A stretch of 64,000 nt of DNA from Achromobacter kerstersii (GCF_902859595.1 NZ_CADIJQ010000001.1:1054001-1118000), one strand, 5' to 3'; counted from the stretch's first letter, positions 46,763 through 57,127 are shown. Notes: generated by a model from the letters alone, not told the origin. Made by a program: numbers and translations.

Positions 46763-47890
46763 TCACTTGTAGACGGTCTTGGAACCATCCTTGTGCCAGG
46801 TGAACACGTCGAACTCGAAGTTGTTCAGGTCACCCTGCTTGTTCCACGACACCTTGCCGATCGGCGTATCGAACGAGTTGGCGTGCAGGTACTTGGCGAC
46901 CTTGGTCGGGTCGTCGGAGCCCGCGCCCTTGATGCCGTCCGCAATGACTTGGGTGGCCGTGTAGGCCGTCATCTGGAAGGCGCCGCCGGCGTTGCGCTTC
47001 TTGGCTTCGAAGGACTTGACGATGTCCGCGTTGGCGGCGTTCTGCGTGAAGTCGGCCGGAAGCGTCAGCAGCATGCCTTCGACGGAATCGCCAGCAATGG
47101 CGTTGATGTCGGGGTTGCCCGCGCCTTCCGGACCCATCCACTTGGCCTTCACGCCTTGTTCGGCGGCCTGGCGCAGCAGCAGACCCATTTCGGGGTGGTA
47201 GCCGCCGTAGTAGACGAAGTCCACGCCCTGGCTCTTCAACTTGGTGATGACGGCCGAGTAGTCGCTGTCGCCGGCATTGATGCCTTCAAAGATGGCGACG
47301 GGCACGCCGCCCTTTTCCAGATCGTTCTTCACCGCCGTGGCAATGCCTTGGCCGTACGACTGCTTGTCGTGCAGCACGGCGGCCTTCTTCGGCTTGATCT
47401 TTTCCAGCACGAACTTCGCAGCCGCCGGGCCTTGCTGGTCGTCGCGGCCGATCGTGCGGAAGATGAACTCGTAGTTCTTGCCGTCCGTCACGGCAGGCGC
47501 CGTGGCCGAAGGCGTAACCATGACGACGCCTTCGTTGTTGTAGATGTCGGCAGCGGCGATGGTGGCGCCCGAGCACACGTGGCCCACAACGAAACCGATC
47601 TTGCTGTTCACGACACGGTTGGCGGCAACCGGGCCTTGCTTGGGTTCGCAGCCGTCGTCGATGACCACGGCTTCCAGCTTCTTGCCGTTGACGCCGCCCG
47701 CGGCGTTGATGCGTTCGATTGCGGTGTCGACGCCCTCACGGACCATGTCGCCATACTGCGTGACGGCGCCGGTGGTCGGGCCAACCACGCCGATCTTGAT
47801 GGTTTGCGCGTGCGCTCCCGCGGCAAACGTCAGGCCAGCGGCGACTCCCAGCGCCGCGATGACCGGGGTCAGACGAAATACTGGCTTCAT
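46763..47890 (-). CDS. Branched-chain amino acid-type ABC receptor, orphan LivJ/LivK paralogue
   Basis: The 375-aa protein has a Sec signal (ALGVAAGLTFAAGAHAQT) and a Leu/Ile/Val-binding fold: TIKIGVVGPTTGAVTQYGD, VIDDGCEPKQGPVAANRVVN, HVCSGATIAAADIY, GRDDQQGPAAAKFV and WMGPEGAGNPDINA. It is strongly similar in wording to the livJ product at 34657-35772 but stands alone, with its own promoter region (47891-48148) and terminator. It probably feeds the same LivHMGF transporter with another amino acid. Confidence 0.93.
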   Translation of the reverse strand: MKPVFRLTPVIAALGVAAGLTFAAGAHAQTIKIGVVGPTTGAVTQYGDMVREGVDTAIERINAAGGVNGKKLEAVVIDDGCEPKQGPVAANRVVNSKIGFVVGHVCSGATIAAADIYNNEGVVMVTPSATAPAVTDGKNYEFIFRTIGRDDQQGPAAAKFVLEKIKPKKAAVLHDKQSYGQGIATAVKNDLEKGGVPVAIFEGINAGDSDYSAVITKLKSQGVDFVYYGGYHPEMGLLLRQAAEQGVKAKWMGPEGAGNPDINAIAGDSVEGMLLTLPADFTQNAANADIVKSFEAKKRNAGGAFQMTAYTATQVIADGIKGAGSDDPTKVAKYLHANSFDTPIGKVSWNKQGDLNNFEFDVFTWHKDGSKTVYK

Positions 47891-48148
47891 GAGTGGACTC
47901 CCTTAATCGCTTGTAATCGTTGGTTTTTTAACCGGGCGGACGCCGGATATCGATATGGTCACGCCCCGTTACGGTGCATTTGCACGGCAAGCATACACCG
48001 AAAAAACGCCCTATTTAGAGCCGATCCGGCACGGCTTCGGGTGCATTGCCGGCGGCTGAGTGCCGCATCGCGGTGCGGCGTCGGCTTATACCCGTCACCG
48101 TATATGCAAAAGACGATTTATTCGTTTGAGTTACTAACGTGGCGCGGC

Positions 48149-48757
48149 ATGATGGCCGCCATGAGACTCCAACCGATCATCGTCCCGGGCTGGAAAAACT
48201 CCGGACCCGACCACTGGCAATCGCGCTGGGCTGCCCTGCTGCCCCACGCCGTGCGCATCGAGCAACGCGACTGGGAAAACCCGTCGTCGGCGGAATGGAT
48301 TTCCACGCTGGCGGCAGAAGTTGACCACGCGCGCAGCCCGGTGCTGCTGATCGCCCACAGCCTGGGCTGCCTGATCAGCGCCGCCTTGCCTGTTCCTTTA
48401 CGCGCCAAAGTGGCCGGTGCGCTGCTGGTCGCGCCCGCCGATGTCGAACGCCCCGATGCGCCCGACTGCCTGCGCGGCTTCGCCCCCATCGCCCGCCAGC
48501 CCCTGCCCTTTCAAAGCGTCGTCGTCGCCAGCGACAACGACCCGTACTGCCGGCTGGAGCGCGCCCGCAGTTTCGCGCAAGACTGGGGCAGCCGCGTCGT
48601 CATCCTGCCGGGCGCCGGGCATATCAATGCGGAGAGCGGGCTGGACGATTGGCCGCAAGGTCTGAAGATATTTGGCGCCTTGCGCCGCCGAGCTTCCTGG
48701 CGGATTCCAACGCCTGCCAAACGCATTTCTCCGGTGCCGGTCTGCGGGTTGTCTTGA
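48149..48757 (+). CDS. RBBP9/YdeN-type serine alpha/beta hydrolase
   Basis: The roughly 200-aa hydrolase opens with LQPIIVPGWKNSGPDHWQSR, the RBBP9/YdeN signature. The nucleophile lies in LIAHSLGCLIS, the acid in VASDNDPYC and the catalytic His in LPGAGHINAESG, giving a complete Ser-Asp-His triad. The natural substrate is unknown. Three in-frame ATGs (48149, 48152, 48161) are possible; I give the first, and the domain starts right after the third. The C-terminal 30 residues are Arg/Pro-rich and beyond the usual domain. A terminator-like hairpin follows. Confidence 0.82.
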   Translation: MMAAMRLQPIIVPGWKNSGPDHWQSRWAALLPHAVRIEQRDWENPSSAEWISTLAAEVDHARSPVLLIAHSLGCLISAALPVPLRAKVAGALLVAPADVERPDAPDCLRGFAPIARQPLPFQSVVVASDNDPYCRLERARSFAQDWGSRVVILPGAGHINAESGLDDWPQGLKIFGALRRRASWRIPTPAKRISPVPVCGLS

Positions 48758-48783
48758 AACAAATGCGTTTTGTTGCATCTTCG

Positions 48784-48814
48784 CGCGCGCCATCTGGCGC
48801 GCGTCGTCTTTTCT
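48784..48814 (+). terminator. Terminator-like hairpin after the hydrolase gene
   Basis: The stem CGCGCGCC / GGCGCGCG has a 4-base loop and is followed by TCGTCTTTTCT. It lies 27 bases past the hydrolase stop. Confidence 0.6.
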
Positions 48815-49490
48815 GTACCGACAACTTCGTACAATTGCGATCTTTTGCCCGCTGTTAGCACGATGATTTCGCGAATATTGCAATTTTTGCGGCGGATTAC
48901 GAAATTGGCGTCAGCTTTGGCTACGCCTGAATCGTTTTGATTAATCTTGCCTGAAATAAGTTACAAATGATTGATATCCTACCCGCCCAGAAGCGTAGAG
49001 ACAGCAAAATGACAGCTGAGCCTCAAATGTTTCCTGTGGGGGGCTCGGGGTTACATACCTAGGCCAAGGGCAGTCGTATCTTTGGCATACAGTAAAATCA
49101 TTCCGTTTAAATCAATTTGTTTCCGCGGCTCATCCGCAATCATGCCCCGCCCTTGCCCAAGCGAGCGGAAGAGAAGGCATGTGCCGAGCGGCGAAGCACA
49201 AGAACTAAGTAATGACCATAACGAGCATTCAGATGGCGCGCCGGCAGCAGCGCCAAAGCAGTGTCCAAAGCAAGGGGGCCATCCTCGTGATGGCGGCGGA
49301 ACGGAGAACCAGCAGCTCGGGCCACACCGACGGCCACGCCTGACGTCCGCATCCGGATCAACACTTGATCTGGTGCGGCAGGCGATCGGCCTCTTCGGCA
49401 CCCAGGCCCTTACCGGCCCTCTTTCCCCCTGCGGCGTGACCGCAAATTCAAATTCCCTGTCGGCTTCCCGTTGGGGTAGAAGGACACTGC
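48815..49490. other. Long leader region upstream of the capsule polyketide synthase
   Basis: About 680 bases without a supportable gene. The left two-thirds are AT-rich (for example around 48870-48980 and 49080-49130), unlike the surrounding DNA, and probably contain the capsule promoter. I looked for the JUMPstart/ops element found before many capsule operons (GGCGGTAG core) and did not find it. An open frame at 49082-49498 runs into the synthase start but has no codon bias or recognisable motif. TAGAAGGA before the ATG at 49491 is a good ribosome binding site. Confidence 0.5.
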
Positions 49491-52400
49491 ATGGCTAAGC
49501 GCGTTGCCGTCATCGGACTCTCGTTCCGATTCCCCAGCACCACCACGGACAGCTACTGGCCGGCCCTGCTCAATGGCCGCAATCTGGTCACCCGCGTGGC
49601 GGAAGACCGGTGGTCGGCAGACGCCTATCTGCACCCGGGCAAAGAGCATCCTGGCACGGCATATACGTTTGCCGCCGGCTCCATTGGCGACGTCTCTGGC
49701 TTCGATGCCGGCTTTTTTGGTATTTCCCCGCGCGAAGCCGCCCTCATGGACCCGCAGCAGCGCCTGCTGCTGGAAATGAGCTGGGAAGCCATCGAACAGG
49801 CAGGCGTGCGACCGTCGACGCTGCGCGGCACCAATTGCGGCGTCTATATAGGTATCGCCAGTTCCGATTACGCCTACCGCCTGGCTGAAGATCTGAACGC
49901 TGTCGACGCCTCTATGGCAACCGGCAACACCGCCAGCATCGCCGCCAATCGCCTGTCGTACTTCTTCGATCTGCGCGGCCCAAGCATCGCCATGGACACC
50001 GCCTGCTCGTCATCGCTGGTGGCCTTCCACCAAGCCTGCCGCGCCATCGTCTCCGGCGAATGCAGCCAGGCCCTTGCTGGCGGCGTGAGTCTGCACCTGC
50101 ACCCTTACGGCTTTATTACATTCTCCAAGGCATCGATGCTGTCGCCCCGCGGGCGCTGCAACGTGTTCGACGCGGCGGGCGACGGCTATGTCCGCTCGGA
50201 AGGCGGCGGCGTATTCCTGCTGAAGGACTACGATCAGGCCGTCGCGGATGGCGACAACATCCTGGCCGTCGTTGCCGGCTCCGCCGTCAACACCGATGGC
50301 CGCAAGTCGGGTCTGACCGTCCCCAGCGCCGATGCACAAGCCACGCTGATGCGCCAGGCCTACGAACAAGCAGGCATCTCGCCTGCTGACATCGACTACC
50401 TGGAAGCCCACGGCACCGGCACCGCCGTTGGCGACCCGATCGAAACCCGCGCCATCGGCGCGGCCCTTGCGCAGCAACGCAGCAAAGACGCGCCGCTGCC
50501 TATCGGGTCGGTCAAAAGCAACCTGGGCCACCTGGAAGCCGCTTCGGGCGTGGCCGGTCTGGTCAAGGCGATGTATGTGCTGCGCCACCGCGTCGTGCCC
50601 GCCACCATCGGCATCAAGACGCTGAACCCGAAGATCGAATTTCAAAACTGGAATCTGGACGTCGTCACGCAGAACCGCAAGCTGCGCCAAACGGGCAAGC
50701 TCGTGGTGGGCGTCAACTCATTTGGTTTCGGCGGCGCCAACGCCCACGTCATCCTGGAAAGCGCGCCCCCGCGCAGCCCCGCCTCCGAAGGCAAGATGGC
50801 CAAGACCGCGCCGATTCCCGTCATCGTTACGGGTAAGTCGTCGCAGGCGCTGAAGGCTGCGGCGCGGCAAATGGCTGACGTGTTGCGTGGCCAGCCCGCA
50901 CGGTTCCTTTACAACGCCGCCTACCATGCCGCCATGCGGCGCGACTGGCATGATGAACGGGCCGTCGTCTTCGGCACCCAATGCAACACCGTCGCCGACC
51001 TGCTAGAACAATTCGCCAGCGACGCCGACACGCATCACGGCGTCGTGGCCGGCACGGCGCTTAACCGCGCCCACGGCCCGGTGATGGTCTATTCCGGCAA
51101 CGGTTCCCAATGGGCGAACATGGGCCGCCGCCTGCTGGCTGACCCCGTCTTCGCCACGGCGATCGACGAAGTCGACGCCCTGTTCTCGCAATACGCCGAT
51201 TTCTCGTTGCATAAAGAATTGGCCGGCGAAAATGGCGACGACCGCTACGCCCGCACTGAAATTGCCCAACCCGCGCTGTTCGCGCTGCAAGTCGGCATCA
51301 CGCGCATGCTGGCGCAACGGGGCGTCGTGCCTTCGGCCGTTATCGGCCACAGCGTTGGCGAAGTGGCCGCAGCCTGGGCCTGCGGCGCGCTTACGTTGCC
51401 CGACGCGGTCTGCGTCATTTTCCAGCGCAGCCGGCTGCAAGGCCAGACGAAGGGCCACGGCCGCATGACGGCGCTGGGTATCAGCGGCGAAGAGGCACAA
51501 GCGTTGATCGCCTTGCACAACTTGGGCGACCAGTTGTGCGTGGCGGGCTTCAACAGCAGCCGCGGGTCGACCGTAGCCGGTTCGCCAGACGCCCTGACCA
51601 TCCTGGAAGCCGCGTTGGCCGAGCAAGCGCTGTTTTTCCGCCGCCTGGACCTGGACTACGCCTTCCACAGCCCCGCGATGAATCCCATCGAGGCCGGCAT
51701 CCGTGACGCCCTGGCGCAAATCCAGCCCCGATCAGGCGATATCCCGTTCTACTCCACGGTCACCGGAGCCCCTCTCGACGGCGCTGAGCTCACCGCCGAT
51801 TACTGGTGGCGCAACGTGCGCGAGCCGGTTCGCTTCGAACAGGCCGCCAATCAGCTGGTAGCCCAGGGCAATAACGTTTTTGTCGAGGTCGGCCCGCACC
51901 CGGTGCTGCGCTCTTACCTGAACGACACCTTCAAGACCGCTGACATCCAAGGCCGCGCACTCAGCACGTCCACGCGTGGTGGTGACGACCCCGAAAAGAT
52001 CTGGAACGCAGCCGGCCAGGTCATCATCAGCGGCGCGCAAATTGATCTGCAATCGCTCTTCCCGTGGGAAGGGCCGGCGGTTGAACTGCCCTCGTATCCG
52101 TGGCAGCGCGAGCGCCATTGGCATCCCACCACGCCAGAATCACTTGGTCTGCTTTCACGCCGCCTGGTGCATCCCCTGCTGGGTTACCCCATGCAGCAGC
52201 ACGATCACACCTGGGAAAACCAGCTGGATACGCAGTCGCACCCGGCGTTGGCAGACCACATTGTCGGCGACGCCGTCGTGTTCCCCGGCACGGGCTTTGC
52301 CGAAATCGCGCTGGCCGCGGCGCTGCAATGGCAAGCCGGCGATTGCGCCGAACTTGAAGAACTGGAAATCCACGCTCCGCTGCTGTTGAACGCGTCACCC

Positions 52401-55400
52401 AGCAAACTGACGCGCTTCCTGCTGGACGATTCCGATGGCCGCTTCCGCATCACCGCCAAGGACACCAATAGCTCGGAGCCCTGGGTGAAGCACGCCAGCG
52501 GCCGCCTGTTGCGTGAACCCGGCTTGGCGCGTTTGCACCAAGACCTGCTGACCCTGCCCACCCGCGCCCCCGACTTCACTGGCGACACGCACAATGCGCT
52601 GACCCGTGCCGTGGGCCTGGATTACGGCCCCGCCTTCCGCGCGGTGTCGCATGGCTGGCAAGAATCTGACACCAGCGTGTTGGCCGTGCTGCAAGCCCCC
52701 AGCAGCCTGGAAGGCGAACTCCGCGCCACTCACCTGCATCCCGCCCTGCTGGATTGCGCCTTCCAACTGATCATCCAGCTGCTGCGCAATGACCCGGCCA
52801 TGGGCCAAGGCATTGCCTTCGTTCCATCGAAGATCGGCCGTCTGAGCCTGCGGGCCAATGCTGGCCAACCCGCCGCTGCCCGTGTCCGCCTGGAACGCCG
52901 TGCGCCGCATTCGTTGACCGCCAGCTTTGAACTCTTCAATGCAGCAGGCGAACAGATTGCGGCCGTTGAGCAAGCCCGCTTTCGCAGCATCCGCTTGCGC
53001 AAGCCCGCCGCCGATCACCTGAGTTTTCTGGACGCCGTCGCCACGCCGCGACCGCATGCGCCATTCGGCCCGAACCCGCTGGACCACGACGTCCTGCACA
53101 CGGCACTGCGCGACGCGATCGCCGATTGCGCCCAGCACGGCGCCCACGCCCGCTACTCGGAAGAGGTAGACCCGCTGCTGGAAAGCCTGTGCGATGGCTT
53201 CTCGCTAGATGCCTTGCGCCAGATCGCGCCTGACGGCCTGCTGCTGCCGCAAGCCCTGATCACGGAGTTGTGCCGCCACGCGCCGGATTCCGCCTTGCTA
53301 CTGCAACACACCATCGCCCGTCTGACGACCGCTGGCTACGCCGAGGCCTCTGCCGCAGGCATCCACCTGCCGCCCAAGGACGAAAGCGAAAGCGGCACGA
53401 GTGATATCTGGAACACGCTGCTGCGCGAGTATCCCGACTACGCCCAGATCGTTCACGCCGTTGGCCGCGTTGGCCTGCACTTGCCCGCCTTGCTGCGCGG
53501 TGAAGCCTCGCTGGATGACGTCTGCCCACGGGCCAGCACGCCCGCCTCGATCAGCCGCAGCGCGCTCGGCGCCGCCAGTGGCCAGCGCCTGGGTTCCGCT
53601 TTGAACGCGGCCCTGACGCAAGCACAAACCAATCGGCTGCCCGGCCAACGCCTGGCCGTGATCGAAGTCGGCCAAGCCGCGCCGCTGTTTGCCTCAAGCT
53701 GCTGCGACGCCCTGGACTTCAACGTCTCTGACTACTGTTACGCGTCGAACAACCGCGACGTGCTGGACCATGTCGTCCACCAGCAGTCGGAACGCTATCC
53801 AAACGCGCAGACCGAATTCATCGGCGAAGGCGGCGCCACCGCCACCGCGCGATGCGACCTTGCCCTTTTCCACTGCGAGTTCGATACGCTGGAAGCCGCC
53901 CGCGCCGCCCTGCGCCACGCACGCGCCAGCCTGCGGCCCGGTGGCGTCCTGTTGCTCTGCGGCGCCCATCCCGCTGCCTGGGGTGACTTCGTCTTCGGCG
54001 CCCGCCCCAGCTGGTGGCAAACCAGCGAAGACGGCGCACAGCTGTCCACACAACAGCCCGCCGAATTCTGGCAGGAAGAACTGCAAGCAATGGGCCTGGA
54101 TTGCGACAGCCCGATGCCCTTCGCGGATTCTTTCGCCAGTGGCGCTTATCTGCTGACGTCGCGCTTGGGTGAACACGCGGATGCGGCGCCCCACACGGCC
54201 GCGGCCATCGAACCCGCCAACTGGCTGATCCTGGCGGATCGCAACCCTGAGCATGGCGCAGGTCTGGCGCAATCCCTGAACGACAAACTTGCCGCTCTTG
54301 GCCACCACGTGCGCATCGCCACTGCGGTTGATGCCGACGCGCTGGACGAACTGCTGCGCAACGGCGCCACCGGCCCAGTCAACCATGTCGTTCAACTGGA
54401 CGGTCTGGCGTGGGCTGACGCTCACGAAACACCCGAAGAATTGCTGGCCAAGCAAACGCGACGCTGCGGCCTGGCCGCTGCCGTCATCCAGGCATGTGAA
54501 CGCAGCCAGACCAGCGCAACGGTCTGGCTGATCACGGCCGACGCCGCCCAGTACTTGTGCGGCAAGGCCGTTGCCAGCGCCGGCATGCACGCGTTGAACG
54601 ACGCGTCGCTGTGGGGCTACGGCCGCACATTGGCCAACGAGGCCTCCAACTTCCGCATCCGCTTGGTTGACCTGCCGCTGGCGCAAGCCGGCCTGCTGAC
54701 CGACAGCGTGGTGCGTGAGCTGACGCATCTGGACAACGAAGACGAAATCATCCTCGGCGCAACCGGTGCGCGCTTCGCCCCGCGCTTGCAACAGGCTGCG
54801 CGCCCCGCGCAGGCATCCGACGCGTCCCGCGCGTCGCAGGCCATCCGCCTGGGCTTTGAATTCCCTGGCCAGTTGCGCAACCTGCGCTGGGAATCCTGCC
54901 CCGCGCCCGCGCCTGCCGACGACGAACTTGAAGTCCGCATCGAAGCCACCGGCCTGAACTTCCGAGACGTCATGTACGCCTTGGGCCTGCTGTCCGACGA
55001 GGCCATCGAAAACGGTTTCGCCGGCCCCACATTGGGCCTGGAATTCTCTGGCACGGTCATCCGCGTGGGCGCCGACGTGGACGGCTATGCCGTCGGCGAC
55101 GCCGTCGTAGGCTTCGGCCCCGCCAGCTTCGGCGACCGCGTGCTGACCAAGCCCAGCGCCATTTCCCATATCCCCGACGGCTTCTCCTTCGAAGCGGCCG
55201 CCACCATTCCCAGCACCTTCTTCACGGTCTACTACGCCCTGCACCACCTGGCGCGCCTGGAAGAAGGCGAGAAGATTCTGATCCACGGTGCCGCGGGCGG
55301 CGTCGGCATCGCCGCCATCCAGTTCGCGCAGTGGCTGGGCGCAGACATCTACGCCACCGCCGGCTCCGACGAAAAGCGCGACCTGCTGTGCCTGTTGGGC

Positions 55401-57107
55401 GTGCGTCATATCTATGATTCGCGTTCCCTGTCGTACGCCGATGAAATCCTGGCTGACACGGATGGCCGCGGTGTCGACGTCGTGCTGAACTCGTTGGCCG
55501 GCGAAGCGATCAACCGCAACCTGCGGGTGCTCAAGCCATTCGGCCGCTTCCTGGAGCTGGGCAAGCGCGATTTCTACGAGAACACCCGCATCGGCCTGCG
55601 CCCGTTCCGCAACAACATCAGCTACTTCGGCATCGACGCCGATCAACTGATGAACGAACGTCCCGACCTGACGCAACGCCTGTTCGGCGAGATGATGGCG
55701 CTGTTCCGCAAGGGCGCACTGCATCCGCTGCCCTATTCCGTCTTCGACGCGAACGACATCGTCGACGCCTTCCGCTACATGCAGCAGGCCCGCCAGATTG
55801 GCAAGATCGTCATCACGTATCGCAACGGCATCAGCGGCGTCCATGCGCCAGCCATCCATGCGGCCTCAGGTTTAACGCTGCCCGCCGAAGCCACCTACTT
55901 GGTCACCGGCGGGCTGGGCGGCTTCGGGCTGCGCACCGCACAATGGCTTGCCGACAAGGGCGCTCGCAACCTGATCCTGATCAGCCGCAGCGGCCCCGCC
56001 AGCGAGGACGCGCAGTCCGCGCTGGCAGCCTTCGCCAGCCAAGGCGTGCAAGTCCACGCCGCAGCCTGCGACGTCACCAACCGCGACGCCCTCGCCCGCC
56101 TGCTTAACGAAACCTCCGCCACCCTGCCCCCGCTGAAAGGCGTGGTGCACGCGGCGGTCGTCATCGATGATGGCTTGGCGCGCAGCGCCACTCCCGCTCA
56201 AATTCAACGCACGCTCGCCGCCAAGGTGCTTGGCGCGCAGTATCTGCACGAGCTGACCCGCGACTTGCCGCTGGACTTGTTCGTGTTCTATTCGTCGGCC
56301 ACGACGCTGTTCGGCAACCCCGGCCAAAGCAACTACGTCGCTGCCAACACCTGGCTGGAACGGCTGGCCGCCCAACGCCGTGCCGACGGTCTGGCCGCGA
56401 CCTGCGTACGATGGGGCGCTATCGACGACGTCGGCTTCCTGGCTCGCAACCAGAAGATCAAGGACGCCCTGCAAGGCCGCATGGGTGGCGGCGCATTGGC
56501 ATCCCAAGTCGCCTTGGATGCGCTGGAAGACATGCTCGTCACGGACGCCTCGGGCCTGGGCGTACTGGAACTGGACTGGCGCGCCCTCAGCCGCTTCCTG
56601 CCCACCGCCGGCTTGCCCAAGTTTTCGGACATTGCACGGCGCGCTGGTGAAAGCGGCGATGAAGACGGCGGCGCCGACGACATCGCCCAGATGATCGCCA
56701 CCTTGGACGACGCTACGCTGCACGAGCGGTTTACCGACATGCTCAAAGCCGAGATCGGCGAGATTCTGCGCGTGTCGCCCGACAAGATTGAATCCACACG
56801 CTCTGTCTACGACATGGGCCTGGACTCGCTGATGGGCGTGGAACTGGTGGTTGCATTGGAGAACCGCTTCGGTATCCGGCTGCCGGTCATGGCGCTGAAC
56901 GAAAGCCCCACGCCCGCAAAGCTGGCTGAGCGGTTGGTGTTGTTGCTGCGCGATGAGCATGACGACGCGACAAGCGATGCGGTGACCGCCAGCGTGCAAC
57001 AGGTGGTCGCCAGCCACGCCGCCGAAGTCGGCTCCAGTTCCGTGTCCGAGTTCGTCGACGAAATCAAGATGAACGGCAGTCTCCCCATGCAACGCATGAT
57101 CCAGTAG
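49491..57107 (+). CDS. Highly reducing type I polyketide synthase of the capsule locus (WcbR-like)
   Basis: 2538 aa in one chain. Ketosynthase about 4-425 with Cys172 (DTACSSS), His307 (EAHGTGT) and His347 (NLGHLEAASG). Acyltransferase about 525-825 with Ser621 in GHSVGE and YAFHS (His726), of malonyl type. Dehydratase about 895-1180 with His923 (DHIVGDAVVFPG) and Asp1088 (HPALLDCAF). A methyltransferase-like region about 1200-1560 has its SAM motif degraded to VIEVGQAAPLFA. A structural ketoreductase half spans about 1570-1760. Enoylreductase about 1785-2110 has HGAAGGVG. Ketoreductase about 2130-2330 has TGGLGGFGL and Tyr2282. The carrier protein has Ser2446 in GLDSLMG. No thioesterase is present. 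The order matches fungal highly reducing synthases and, as I recall, Burkholderia WcbR. It should make a saturated fatty-like chain released by the oxoamine synthase next door. Confidence 0.93.
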   Translation: MAKRVAVIGLSFRFPSTTTDSYWPALLNGRNLVTRVAEDRWSADAYLHPGKEHPGTAYTFAAGSIGDVSGFDAGFFGISPREAALMDPQQRLLLEMSWEAIEQAGVRPSTLRGTNCGVYIGIASSDYAYRLAEDLNAVDASMATGNTASIAANRLSYFFDLRGPSIAMDTACSSSLVAFHQACRAIVSGECSQALAGGVSLHLHPYGFITFSKASMLSPRGRCNVFDAAGDGYVRSEGGGVFLLKDYDQAVADGDNILAVVAGSAVNTDGRKSGLTVPSADAQATLMRQAYEQAGISPADIDYLEAHGTGTAVGDPIETRAIGAALAQQRSKDAPLPIGSVKSNLGHLEAASGVAGLVKAMYVLRHRVVPATIGIKTLNPKIEFQNWNLDVVTQNRKLRQTGKLVVGVNSFGFGGANAHVILESAPPRSPASEGKMAKTAPIPVIVTGKSSQALKAAARQMADVLRGQPARFLYNAAYHAAMRRDWHDERAVVFGTQCNTVADLLEQFASDADTHHGVVAGTALNRAHGPVMVYSGNGSQWANMGRRLLADPVFATAIDEVDALFSQYADFSLHKELAGENGDDRYARTEIAQPALFALQVGITRMLAQRGVVPSAVIGHSVGEVAAAWACGALTLPDAVCVIFQRSRLQGQTKGHGRMTALGISGEEAQALIALHNLGDQLCVAGFNSSRGSTVAGSPDALTILEAALAEQALFFRRLDLDYAFHSPAMNPIEAGIRDALAQIQPRSGDIPFYSTVTGAPLDGAELTADYWWRNVREPVRFEQAANQLVAQGNNVFVEVGPHPVLRSYLNDTFKTADIQGRALSTSTRGGDDPEKIWNAAGQVIISGAQIDLQSLFPWEGPAVELPSYPWQRERHWHPTTPESLGLLSRRLVHPLLGYPMQQHDHTWENQLDTQSHPALADHIVGDAVVFPGTGFAEIALAAALQWQAGDCAELEELEIHAPLLLNASPSKLTRFLLDDSDGRFRITAKDTNSSEPWVKHASGRLLREPGLARLHQDLLTLPTRAPDFTGDTHNALTRAVGLDYGPAFRAVSHGWQESDTSVLAVLQAPSSLEGELRATHLHPALLDCAFQLIIQLLRNDPAMGQGIAFVPSKIGRLSLRANAGQPAAARVRLERRAPHSLTASFELFNAAGEQIAAVEQARFRSIRLRKPAADHLSFLDAVATPRPHAPFGPNPLDHDVLHTALRDAIADCAQHGAHARYSEEVDPLLESLCDGFSLDALRQIAPDGLLLPQALITELCRHAPDSALLLQHTIARLTTAGYAEASAAGIHLPPKDESESGTSDIWNTLLREYPDYAQIVHAVGRVGLHLPALLRGEASLDDVCPRASTPASISRSALGAASGQRLGSALNAALTQAQTNRLPGQRLAVIEVGQAAPLFASSCCDALDFNVSDYCYASNNRDVLDHVVHQQSERYPNAQTEFIGEGGATATARCDLALFHCEFDTLEAARAALRHARASLRPGGVLLLCGAHPAAWGDFVFGARPSWWQTSEDGAQLSTQQPAEFWQEELQAMGLDCDSPMPFADSFASGAYLLTSRLGEHADAAPHTAAAIEPANWLILADRNPEHGAGLAQSLNDKLAALGHHVRIATAVDADALDELLRNGATGPVNHVVQLDGLAWADAHETPEELLAKQTRRCGLAAAVIQACERSQTSATVWLITADAAQYLCGKAVASAGMHALNDASLWGYGRTLANEASNFRIRLVDLPLAQAGLLTDSVVRELTHLDNEDEIILGATGARFAPRLQQAARPAQASDASRASQAIRLGFEFPGQLRNLRWESCPAPAPADDELEVRIEATGLNFRDVMYALGLLSDEAIENGFAGPTLGLEFSGTVIRVGADVDGYAVGDAVVGFGPASFGDRVLTKPSAISHIPDGFSFEAAATIPSTFFTVYYALHHLARLEEGEKILIHGAAGGVGIAAIQFAQWLGADIYATAGSDEKRDLLCLLGVRHIYDSRSLSYADEILADTDGRGVDVVLNSLAGEAINRNLRVLKPFGRFLELGKRDFYENTRIGLRPFRNNISYFGIDADQLMNERPDLTQRLFGEMMALFRKGALHPLPYSVFDANDIVDAFRYMQQARQIGKIVITYRNGISGVHAPAIHAASGLTLPAEATYLVTGGLGGFGLRTAQWLADKGARNLILISRSGPASEDAQSALAAFASQGVQVHAAACDVTNRDALARLLNETSATLPPLKGVVHAAVVIDDGLARSATPAQIQRTLAAKVLGAQYLHELTRDLPLDLFVFYSSATTLFGNPGQSNYVAANTWLERLAAQRRADGLAATCVRWGAIDDVGFLARNQKIKDALQGRMGGGALASQVALDALEDMLVTDASGLGVLELDWRALSRFLPTAGLPKFSDIARRAGESGDEDGGADDIAQMIATLDDATLHERFTDMLKAEIGEILRVSPDKIESTRSVYDMGLDSLMGVELVVALENRFGIRLPVMALNESPTPAKLAERLVLLLRDEHDDATSDAVTASVQQVVASHAAEVGSSSVSEFVDEIKMNGSLPMQRMIQ

Positions 57108-57127
57108 GCCAGAATTAATTGAGCACC

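Noticed and set aside
46757..48148. Plus-strand frame of over 450 codons opposite the second LivJ-like gene, continuous with the hydrolase
   Set aside because: It is an antisense shadow of a high-GC3 gene; only the last 200 codons carry hydrolase motifs, so the hydrolase start was placed at 48149.
49082..49498. 138-codon frame ending in the first codons of the capsule PKS
   Set aside because: TTG start, no ribosome site, random-looking composition, no recognisable motif, and it crosses AT-rich leader DNA.
53694..55859. 721-codon minus-strand frame inside the PKS
   Set aside because: Antisense shadow caused by strong GC3 bias of the PKS; no domain motifs.
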